Assembly (NCBI GenBank): GCA_905236545.1
Contig: CAJOQO010000014.1
Coordinates: 1 to 15,400, forward strand
Length of the DNA: 15,400 nucleotides
Reading direction: 5' to 3'
Source: an uncultured Lachnospiraceae bacterium
GTDB taxonomy: Bacteria; Bacillota; Clostridia; Lachnospirales; Lachnospiraceae
The translations under genes were made by a program, and so were the position numbers. Under the pieces are notes generated by a model. That model searched no databases. It was not told the DNA's origin and saw only the letters and a list, made by a program, of their open reading frames with translations. Below, piece after piece: positions 1 to 6,359 of this stretch (within the stretch, counting starts at the first letter, position 1; the number at the start of each line of letters is the position of its first letter).

Positions 1-128
1 GCGTCAGGCTTGCCTGTAAGCGGCAGTACAAAGCTCAGATCATGGCCGCGAAGCGGGAACTTCCCCACAACCGGGAACAGAAGCTGCAAAGCAGCGACGG
101 ATGCGCGGCAGCGCAGACGGTTCACGGT

Positions 129-156
129 CTGTGGGGAAGGGACCGTGAATAGTAAC
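129..156 (+). repeat. 28-bp dispersed repeat, copy 1
   Basis: This 28-bp block, containing the core GGGGAAGGGACCGTGAAT, recurs at 6295-6322 on the other strand with only two mismatches. Here it lies just past the stop codon of the secreted protein gene ending at 159. Its GACCGTGAA (141-149) can pair with TTCACGGTC (121-129) to form a nine-base stem. The rest of 1-128 has no supported gene but is rich in short inverted repeats, such as GCTGC/GCAGC near 84-96 and AGGC/GCCT near 6-15. The whole stretch may therefore be one longer repetitive intergenic element cut by the window edge. No transposase or target-site duplication is visible. Confidence 0.6.
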
Positions 157-158
157 GA

Positions 159-1460
159 TCAAGCCGCAGAGGCTGCTTCCTGCGCCGTTTCGATCATCTC
201 CTGTACATTCTGCCTGATGCTCTTCACCAGTTCTTCGATCTTCTTGCTGCGCCCTTCCCGGAGCAGGGACTCGAACGATATTTTTGTCTTTCCTTCCGTG
301 TCCAGGTCCGGCGCTTTCCCGTCCGCCGGCCGGATCACAATATCCGCCTCCGCCAGCGGCGTCTCTGCATCCAGGACATAGAGGTCATCGGCTGCCACCA
401 GGACATCACCGTCCTCATCAGGCACGATCGTGAACTCATTGCAGAAGTAGTTTCCCATCAGGTTCACGGCGACGGAGCAGCTGCCGGTATGGGATGCCTC
501 ATCATACGGAACATACTCTGCAGACACCTGGATGCCTTCGTCTTCCTTTCCCCCGGAGAGATTCAGTACCGCTTCGACACTGTCTTCCCGGCGCTGAAGG
601 TCGACGGACAGGAATGGCCCGTTCTTTTTCGGCAGGGTAACCTCGATCGAGCAGTACGCGTCATCTCCGGTCCGGCCGCCGGATTGATCCGTATTGGTAT
701 AGACTGCAATGTCAGCGGAAGGAAGCAGCTTCGAAAGGATGCTCAGATGCGAGAGCTCTTCCGCCGTTATGCTTGCTTTTCTCAGAAACGCCAGAAGATC
801 CTTATTGTCAGACAGCTCCGCAAGCTTATCGTTCAGCGCATCGACAAGCGCGCGCGTATCGATGCGGATCACCGTCCTGGTATTGTAGCTGCCGGCCGTT
901 CCGCAGTCATAGCTTCCCTTTTCCGGCTCTTCCGCCCGGATACAGTGGTTCAGCGCATCGACAAACTCCCCGGCAGACGGCAGGGAGGCCCTGGCAGCTT
1001 TCTCCTTTTTGGTCCCCTTCGCTGCATTCTGCAGATTCAGCAGGTTCGAAAACAGTTTATGGATGGCCATCCCTGAATGAAGGATAAAATTCGATATCAC
1101 CAGGGCATGGTCAGGGAACAGGCTGCTGAGGATGGTAAATCCCTGGCTGGTCTTCCCTCCGGTAAAGCTCAGCAGCTCCGTACCGTTCAGAAACAGTCTG
1201 CATACGGCACCGTCTTCAAAGACGGTCAGCTCAAAGCCGGCAGCGCCGAGAATCGCCAGAACGGAATCAACCATGTCCTGCGCCTCTTCCTCAAAGCCAA
1301 GGGAATCCATGATTTCCGCTGCCTTTCCGCGGTCAATCTCTATCCCGGAGGACAGCACGATTCCGGCTTCCCGCTCTTCCTCCGTCTCTTCGGCAAAAGC
1401 CGGGGCGCACAGCGGCACAAGCAGAATGAGTGTCAATAGGATGCCGAGCAGTTTTCTCAT
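159..1460 (-). CDS. Secreted protein of unknown function (433 aa), downstream of the MscS-type channel
   Basis: I do not recognise the family. The chosen ATG gives a classical Sec signal peptide: MRKLL, a leucine-rich core, and a likely cleavage after AFA at about residue 23. An open frame extends 34 codons further upstream, but that part is basic, low in complexity and encoded by the purine-rich leader, so I reject it. A GGGAGG lies 11 bases before the chosen ATG. The mature protein is acidic and mixed helix/strand. It has several Cys (around CIRAEE, YDCGT, YCSIE, GSCSV and YFCNE) and no transmembrane segment or lipobox after the signal. The C-terminus is a charged helix rich in Glu and Lys. 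It starts 55 bases after the channel gene with no terminator between, so the two are probably co-transcribed and the protein may work at the cell surface with that channel. The function is unknown. Confidence 0.85.
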   Translation of the reverse strand: MRKLLGILLTLILLVPLCAPAFAEETEEEREAGIVLSSGIEIDRGKAAEIMDSLGFEEEAQDMVDSVLAILGAAGFELTVFEDGAVCRLFLNGTELLSFTGGKTSQGFTILSSLFPDHALVISNFILHSGMAIHKLFSNLLNLQNAAKGTKKEKAARASLPSAGEFVDALNHCIRAEEPEKGSYDCGTAGSYNTRTVIRIDTRALVDALNDKLAELSDNKDLLAFLRKASITAEELSHLSILSKLLPSADIAVYTNTDQSGGRTGDDAYCSIEVTLPKKNGPFLSVDLQRREDSVEAVLNLSGGKEDEGIQVSAEYVPYDEASHTGSCSVAVNLMGNYFCNEFTIVPDEDGDVLVAADDLYVLDAETPLAEADIVIRPADGKAPDLDTEGKTKISFESLLREGRSKKIEELVKSIRQNVQEMIETAQEAASAA

Positions 1461-1470
1461 TGTCTTTGGT

Positions 1471-1500
1471 TCCTCCCTTTCCTTTCCTTTTCTTTCCTTT
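1471..1500 (-). repeat. Pentanucleotide (AAAGG)n purine tract at the ribosome binding site
   Basis: On the coding strand this is an uninterrupted run of 30 purines just upstream of the ATG at 1460, within the 55-base gap after the channel gene. Positions 1476-1500 are five consecutive 5-bp units (AAAGG, one reading AAAGA), and the tract ends in the Shine-Dalgarno GGGAGG. Short unit repeats of this kind can slip during replication, which would change the leader length and possibly translation of the secreted protein. That consequence is inferred. Confidence 0.6.
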
Positions 1501-1515
1501 GCTTTCCGTTCCTGA

Positions 1516-4500
1516 TTACTTGATCCCGATCCCATTCTGATCCAGGAGATCATGGATGGCATGATTCAGTTCCCGCTGTACCTTGCTGTAATCCGCTTCG
1601 TTGCACTCTGCCATGATCAGGAGCGTCACGGTTCCGCTCCCGAACGCGGTGATTCCCCTGTAGAAAGGTCCGTGGATAATATCCGTAATGCTCTCCCCGA
1701 TCTTTGGAAGCTCCTCCACCAGGATAGCCTCGATCTCCTTCAGCCCCTTCTCCGTTGAGACTTTGACTTCCAGGCTGTACCAGGAATTCTCTCTGGTCAT
1801 ATTCAGAACGTTCTTGACATCCCGGTTGTAGATAATCTTGATATTGTTGTCGGGGCCCAGAAGCTTGGTTGTCCGGACGCCGATCTCCAGCACCTTGCCG
1901 CGGTAGCCGTTTACCTCGATGATATCCCCGACCTTATATTCCCCGTCAAACACAATGGAGATGCCTGCCACGATATCCGTGATCAGATCCTTTGCGCCCA
2001 GGGAAAGGGCAAACGCCGGGAGGGAAAGCGACGCAAGAAGCGGTCCCAGGTTGAAGCCCAGATTATAGAACGCCAGGTAGACGAACGCGATCACTCCGCC
2101 GTAGGTGAGAAGGTTATTGGCAAGCCGGCCGAAGGTCTCTCCTTTCTGCCCCACCGCGGAGCATACGACGCTGACGATGAGCTTCAGGATGGAGATCACG
2201 ATGACGACCTCGGCAAACAGGATCAGAATGCTTGTAAACGAAAACAGGTTGAAGCCCTTCGTCCAGTGACCGTACATCACGAAGCTCAGCAGAGAGCCGT
2301 TGCTTTTATCGTTCGTCAGAAGCACGATTCCCAGAATCAGGTCCGCGGAGACAAGAAGGAACTCCAGCGCCACCATCGCATTATGCATCGGAGTCCGCAG
2401 ACCATACTTGGAGAGGGTCAGCTCCCATCCCTTTCCGGGATTCTTCATGAAGTCCAGACCGTTTTTGGATTCCTCCGGGGGAGCGGGAGCTGACAGATCC
2501 GTCATTTCATCCCCGATCTTTGACCAGTGCTCAAACTGCTTCCTGTAACCGAACAGCATGAAAAAGATCAGGACGGAAAGAAGGATGAACCCCGTAGCTG
2601 CCGCAATGGCGGAATAGACGATCACATTTTTATAGATATGCGACTGTTCCGCGGCATAGTAATATACTTTTTCATCGATCTCCTTGCTTTCGCCGTAGCA
2701 GGACATGCCGTTGAAGGCGAAGAAGTCCCGGAAGCTGTCCTTAAGCGCGGATTCCGGCAGTCCCAGAGACACCGCGTTTCTTCCGATCAGCGTTTTGTCG
2801 CTCGCATTCACGATCATCTGCGTCTTTGGATTCACGGAAAATGCAAGCGTTCCGTCAAACACCAGACTCTGCATGATCCCGTTCGTCGACTCCAGATTGT
2901 CCGTTGCTATTTTATCCTTCGGAACCGCAACCAGCAGCGCTCCGTATTCGCCCTCCTCCCAGATTGATTTCAGGCACACGCCGATCATGGCATGCGTCAG
3001 TCCTGTTTCCGGATCTGTCACGACATCATGCTTTACCACAGGAATTCCCTTCAAAAGGCGCCGGAACTCATACGTGGCAGATTCGGGAGTGGTGCCGAGA
3101 ACCATGTCGACATACTGGGAATCGCTGAGCAGTTCCTTTCCTTTGTTATCAAAGATCATGATATAGTCCGCGCCGATCAGTTCACTGAATTCCTTCAGGG
3201 TTTCCTTCGTCGCAAGCTCCGGCTTCTCTGTCAGAACCTGTGCGATCGCCTCAGCGAATGCCGCATAGGTATCCTTCAGTTCCTCAACGGTTTTTGTTTT
3301 CCGCTTATCATTCTCCTTGATTCTCTGCTCCAGAACTTTCAGAGATTTTTCAACCGTGTTGCACACATTGTAAAGCCGGAAGAGGGAAAGGAATAAAGCC
3401 GCTATAATGATCATCACAACACTGCCGATGGCGATCATCGAAAAGGCCTTCTTGAACATCCTGCCCAGCCGGAATCCTTCTGCCTGCTCGTTGTTCAGGC
3501 GGTAATGCCGCACCAGCCGGTAGACGGAAAAGATCCATACCAGAAAGATCAGTCCGATGATGAAGAAGACAACCAGCACGGCCACCGTCTGCTCGTACGT
3601 CATCCTGATATTCCGGATCTTTTGGGTCAGATATGCAATATGCACGCCTGACCCCATAAGCTGGGTTCCTTTCAGGCTTTGAATATAAACATCATAGGCA
3701 GTATCACCCTGTTTCAGTGTATCGGAGTAGTTTGACAGCGTTTCAACGGTCACGGGAGAGTCCCCGTCATATGACATGGCAAGCATCTCCGAGGTTATTC
3801 CACATTCCTCAGCAGTATCTCCCGATTTCTCCAGTGCTTCCGATATGTACAGCAGCGGGTGCCTGCCGCCCTCCGTTTCCGCATCGGAAATCAGCATGAT
3901 CCTGGTGTCGAACGCGCCCTCGATCGCATCCATGCTTTTTTCCATGTCATAGCTGAGGGAAGCTTTCTTTTCCAGCTCGGATGCCTTCTCGTTTTCCATA
4001 TAAAACGTATCGTCCCTGACCTTGCTGTACTCCACCACATAAGACCTGTCCAGGAGACGGTTCATGTCACTGGCGGACGGTATGTCCTGTGCATCCTGTG
4101 TATCCTCTGTGCCCTTCTCGGACTCCGTGTCCTGCGTATCCGCGGCGTCCTGATGCTCCTGTGTGTCCTGCCCGTCCGACGCTTCCTTCGTGTCCGATGC
4201 GCCCTTTGTTTCCGGCTCATCCGCCGTGTCCGACGCTTCCTTCGTATCCGACGCTTCCTTCGTGTCCGATGCGTCTTTTGTTTCCGGCATGGACGTTGTA
4301 TATGACGTGGCCGCTGCGTCCGGCATGTCCTTTGCGTCCGACGCTTCCTGCGCGTTATCCAGGCTGTCCTCCGGCATCTCAATGTACTCAATCCCGAACT
4401 GACTATTCAGGGTGTCCGCACCAAGCTTCAGCTCTTCCGGATATTCATCCGGATACTCGACCTCGTCCCCGGAAACGGTCACAATATATCCGTTGTTATA

Positions 4501-4788
4501 GACGGTTGGGTTCCCGTCCCATTCATTCTGGACAAAGCCCCTGGCAGCAACCGATGAAAGCTGTACGCGCTTCGTGAATTCATCCAGCTTCTGCAGATTG
4601 ACGTATGAGCCAAGCTCCACGACATTCGTCACAGTGTTGTTCATGGCCTGGATCTTCTCCGCCTGCGCCTTCATATCATAAACACCATTCACGATGGTAT
4701 TAATGATCAGAAGGAAGTCGCCGAACAGAAATCCAAGCACAACCAGGAGCACGATTCCGAGTAACAGTTTCAGTTTTGGTCTTTTCAT
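1516..4788 (-). CDS. Large MscS-family mechanosensitive ion channel with inserted extracytoplasmic sensor-like regions (1090 aa)
   Basis: The C-terminal ~200 residues match the MscS channel core. A Gly/Ala-rich pore helix (about 912-945) with ALSLGAKDLITDIVAG is followed by the beta domain signature FDGEYKVGDIIEVNGYRGKV (948-967), a residue pattern ending in IIYNRD, and a C-terminal alpha/beta domain. Ahead of it lie predicted membrane helices near 8-30, 400-423, 450-470, 721-747, 803-825, 850-875 and 892-910. Two large soluble regions alternate with them. Region 31-400 carries an Asp/Thr/Ser/Glu-rich repeat. Region 471-720 looks like a Cache-type sensor (YIMIFDNKGKELL, a later GALLVAVP strand). 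Plain MscS is about 280 residues, so this is a much extended form. The ATG at 4788 follows GAGG by six bases and directly precedes a basic, hydrophobic N-terminus; the 16 extra upstream codons are not supported. Family membership is secure, while the sensing role of the insertions is inferred. Confidence 0.93.
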   Translation of the reverse strand: MKRPKLKLLLGIVLLVVLGFLFGDFLLIINTIVNGVYDMKAQAEKIQAMNNTVTNVVELGSYVNLQKLDEFTKRVQLSSVAARGFVQNEWDGNPTVYNNGYIVTVSGDEVEYPDEYPEELKLGADTLNSQFGIEYIEMPEDSLDNAQEASDAKDMPDAAATSYTTSMPETKDASDTKEASDTKEASDTADEPETKGASDTKEASDGQDTQEHQDAADTQDTESEKGTEDTQDAQDIPSASDMNRLLDRSYVVEYSKVRDDTFYMENEKASELEKKASLSYDMEKSMDAIEGAFDTRIMLISDAETEGGRHPLLYISEALEKSGDTAEECGITSEMLAMSYDGDSPVTVETLSNYSDTLKQGDTAYDVYIQSLKGTQLMGSGVHIAYLTQKIRNIRMTYEQTVAVLVVFFIIGLIFLVWIFSVYRLVRHYRLNNEQAEGFRLGRMFKKAFSMIAIGSVVMIIIAALFLSLFRLYNVCNTVEKSLKVLEQRIKENDKRKTKTVEELKDTYAAFAEAIAQVLTEKPELATKETLKEFSELIGADYIMIFDNKGKELLSDSQYVDMVLGTTPESATYEFRRLLKGIPVVKHDVVTDPETGLTHAMIGVCLKSIWEEGEYGALLVAVPKDKIATDNLESTNGIMQSLVFDGTLAFSVNPKTQMIVNASDKTLIGRNAVSLGLPESALKDSFRDFFAFNGMSCYGESKEIDEKVYYYAAEQSHIYKNVIVYSAIAAATGFILLSVLIFFMLFGYRKQFEHWSKIGDEMTDLSAPAPPEESKNGLDFMKNPGKGWELTLSKYGLRTPMHNAMVALEFLLVSADLILGIVLLTNDKSNGSLLSFVMYGHWTKGFNLFSFTSILILFAEVVIVISILKLIVSVVCSAVGQKGETFGRLANNLLTYGGVIAFVYLAFYNLGFNLGPLLASLSLPAFALSLGAKDLITDIVAGISIVFDGEYKVGDIIEVNGYRGKVLEIGVRTTKLLGPDNNIKIIYNRDVKNVLNMTRENSWYSLEVKVSTEKGLKEIEAILVEELPKIGESITDIIHGPFYRGITAFGSGTVTLLIMAECNEADYSKVQRELNHAIHDLLDQNGIGIK
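4171..4278 (-). repeat. In-frame 18-bp repeats encoding an acidic KEASDT-type linker in the MscS-type protein
   Basis: Residues 171-206 consist of five hexapeptides related to KEASDT (KDASDT, KEASDT twice, KGASDT, KEASDG), interrupted by ADEPET between the third and fourth. The following ~35 residues stay rich in Asp, Gln and Thr. The stretch is predicted to be disordered and lies in the first extracytoplasmic region. The strongly repeated 18-bp DNA unit could expand or contract in frame, so the linker length may vary between strains. Confidence 0.8.
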
Positions 4789-4817
4789 AGGGTTCCTCAC
4801 TAAGGATCTGTCATGAA

Positions 4818-4848
4818 ATAATAGCCAGGGAAACACGGATGCTGTCAG
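4818..4848 (-). promoter_or_regulatory. Possible promoter of the MscS-type gene, with an overlapping inverted repeat
   Basis: On the minus strand CTGACA (4848-4843) and TATTAT (4823-4818) resemble SigA -35 and -10 boxes. The 19-base spacer is longer than ideal. A start of transcription near 4811 would leave a leader of about 22 bases before the ATG. An eight-base inverted repeat, CAGGGAAA/TTTCCCTG (4826-4833 and 4851-4858), spans the -35 box and most of the spacer and could be an operator or a stem-loop. Confidence 0.4.
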
Positions 4849-4890
4849 TATTTCCCTGTATTACGATACCGGGGTCCGCATTTGTACATC

Positions 4891-4920
4891 AAAAAGCGTC
4901 TCCTCCGGGAAGGGACGCTT
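4891..4920 (-). terminator. Rho-independent terminator after the transglutaminase-like gene
   Basis: On the minus strand AAGCGTC and GACGCTT form a seven-base stem around a GC-rich loop, ending in a run of five T. It lies about 115 bases after the stop codon at 5034 and separates that gene from the MscS-type gene. The T-tract is short, so it may be leaky. Confidence 0.6.
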
Positions 4921-4929
4921 GGGTGAAAG

Positions 4930-4974
4930 GCTGAACGGCATCAGCTGCACCACATGCCCGATGCTCCGTTCAGC
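4930..4974. repeat. Long inverted repeat between two transcription units
   Basis: GCTGAACGG (4930-4938) pairs perfectly with CCGTTCAGC (4966-4974). CATC/GATG extends the stem after a two-base bulge, leaving a 17-base loop. There is no T-run on either strand, so it is not a standard terminator by itself. It could strengthen termination upstream of 4891-4920, stabilise the 3' end of the message, or bind a regulator. Confidence 0.5.
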
Positions 4975-5033
4975 AGTCACAAAGGCATAGTAAAGTATGA
5001 CCGATCAGACCGGATAATGCAACAGTTTTTTAC

Positions 5034-6278
5034 TCAGGAGCTGTACCGGCTTCCCGCCTCCATCAAAGGGCGGAGATCCTCCCGCAAAAGCGCATTGGCC
5101 TCATCAAACAGGGGCTTCGCCTCCTCGTTGTACTGGCCGTTATCGAGATCCGTTTCCATATTCTTGTAGGTGATCTCTTCCAGCGTCACCTCAGTCCCGT
5201 CCGACCATACCGGAATATGGTCCCTGCGGATCTCTTCAAACCGCACCTGGTATTCCCCGTCTTCTCCGCGCTCGTACATCAGCACCGGGCAAGCCCCGGA
5301 AAGGTCTCTTCCCAGATCCTCTATCTTCCAGGTATCTTCCAGGATTCCCGGATATGGATAATGCACTGCATGCGCGTCGATGATATGTCCCGGGAAATAC
5401 GCCGCCGTTTTCCCGGAAAGGGGCGGTATCACATAGCGCTCCCATGGCTCATGCAGAAAATGGTATTCCTCCAGATTATAAAAATACCCATTGTGCTCAA
5501 TCAGATTCCAGCTGTGCCCGCGGACATCCGTGGACGGAGAGTCAACCTGCATGGACGGAAGATCCGCCAGATGCATCAGGTAGCAGAACAGGCTGGCGTT
5601 GTAGGCGCACAGGCCCTCCTTCCTGCGCAGGAGCTGCATCCAGTCTGTTTTCCCGCTCTCGCAGCTGCTGGCAAACCCCTCAAAGAGGCTGTTTTTGCTG
5701 AAATACTGATCGCCGTAGTTCAGAATGGCAGTCAGCGCCGCCTCCGTGGGTTCGAGCTTTTCCTCCCAGGGATTCAGATACTTCTCGAGAAAGATCTTCA
5801 GATCCGGCTGTGTCAGGCACAGCTCCCGCTCCGTTGCCAGAGGCAGTTCCCCGGGCTGGTAGTTTTCGCCCTGATAGTAAAAATGACAGGTGGTATCCAG
5901 AAGATACAGCCCGTCCTCCCCCGGAAGGACATAGAGGTACATCTCGGCCTCCCCCGCGTCCAGCTCATCCGTCCGGGGCGTCGAAGCGCTGACCGTGGCA
6001 TCCCCTGTGCTGACCGGCGTGACCGTCCCGTCCTCAGCGATCGTCACGATCCCGGTGTTATCACTGGAATAGGTTACCGGAAGATCCGGATAGTCCGCAA
6101 ACGGCTTCCACACATGTGTCTGTCCCATATGAATCGCTTCGATAAAAGTATCGTAGCTCTCCTCCGGAGGCGCCAGTCCCTCCGTTTCCTCCGCCCTTAC
6201 CCCGGCAGCGCCGAAAAACAGCGCAGCCACCGCAAAGAGATACAGGCCGTGTCTTCTGATTCCTGCTGCTTTCTTCAT
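5034..6278 (-). CDS. Secreted transglutaminase-like protein with an N-terminal Ig-like (Big2) domain (414 aa)
   Basis: The start at 6278 has AAAGGAG eight bases upstream and gives a signal peptide: MKKAAGIRRHG, a hydrophobic core, and a likely cleavage after VRA near residue 29. Residues ~50-118 resemble a bacterial Ig-like Big2 fold (YSSDNTGIVTIAEDGTVTPV, then a GDATVSAS strand). Residues ~180-275 match the transglutaminase/protease-like core. C224 sits in EGLCAYNA, H255 in GHSWNLIEHNGYFYNLEEYH. The acid of the Cys-His-Asp triad falls 15 residues after the His and is E270 rather than Asp. In this superfamily such proteins may be peptidases, amidases or crosslinkers acting on surface polymers, or may have lost catalysis; the substrate cannot be told here. 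It starts 81 bases after the kinase gene, on the same strand, with a strong hairpin between, and is closed by a terminator at 4891-4920. Confidence 0.85.
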   Translation of the reverse strand: MKKAAGIRRHGLYLFAVAALFFGAAGVRAEETEGLAPPEESYDTFIEAIHMGQTHVWKPFADYPDLPVTYSSDNTGIVTIAEDGTVTPVSTGDATVSASTPRTDELDAGEAEMYLYVLPGEDGLYLLDTTCHFYYQGENYQPGELPLATERELCLTQPDLKIFLEKYLNPWEEKLEPTEAALTAILNYGDQYFSKNSLFEGFASSCESGKTDWMQLLRRKEGLCAYNASLFCYLMHLADLPSMQVDSPSTDVRGHSWNLIEHNGYFYNLEEYHFLHEPWERYVIPPLSGKTAAYFPGHIIDAHAVHYPYPGILEDTWKIEDLGRDLSGACPVLMYERGEDGEYQVRFEEIRRDHIPVWSDGTEVTLEEITYKNMETDLDNGQYNEEAKPLFDEANALLREDLRPLMEAGSRYSS

Positions 6279-6294
6279 ACTGTGATCTCCTTTC

Positions 6295-6322
6295 GTTACC
6301 ATTCACGGTCCCTTCCCCGCAG
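6295..6322 (-). repeat. 28-bp dispersed repeat, copy 2
   Basis: This is the second copy of the 28-bp block found at 129-156, in the opposite orientation relative to the window, with two mismatches. It lies between the kinase stop and the transglutaminase-like start. The Shine-Dalgarno of the latter follows within ten bases, so transcripts of this gene carry the repeat in the leader. Copy 1 instead follows a gene end, so the position relative to genes is not conserved. Confidence 0.6.
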
Positions 6323-6353
6323 CTCAGAACGCGGAATGTTCTGAGCTTCGGGG
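6315..6353. other. Strong stem-loop between the kinase and transglutaminase-like genes
   Basis: CCCCG (6315-6319) and AGCTCAGAAC (6321-6330) pair with GTTCTGAGCT (6338-6347) and CGGGG (6349-6353). One mismatch interrupts the stem and the loop has seven bases. It begins seven bases after the kinase stop codon when read on the minus strand. There is no T-run, so it is better read as a processing, stabilising or attenuating structure that may set the kinase-to-transglutaminase expression ratio. Confidence 0.65.
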
Positions 6354-6359
6354 ATGCTG

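Noticed and set aside
4062..4577. Arg-rich and Pro-rich open frames over the channel's repeat region
   Set aside because: They are other-frame readings of the 18-bp repeats that encode the acidic linker. Repeats without stops create such frames automatically.
4826..4974. Riboswitch in the region before the MscS-type gene
   Set aside because: There are two separate hairpins but no conserved aptamer motif that I recognise, and the leader after the predicted promoter is too short.
5217..6344. Long plus-strand open frame opposite the transglutaminase-like gene
   Set aside because: It mirrors a gene with signal peptide, domains and ribosome binding site on the other strand. Its own product is Arg/Gln/His-rich with no domain pattern and no good start signal.
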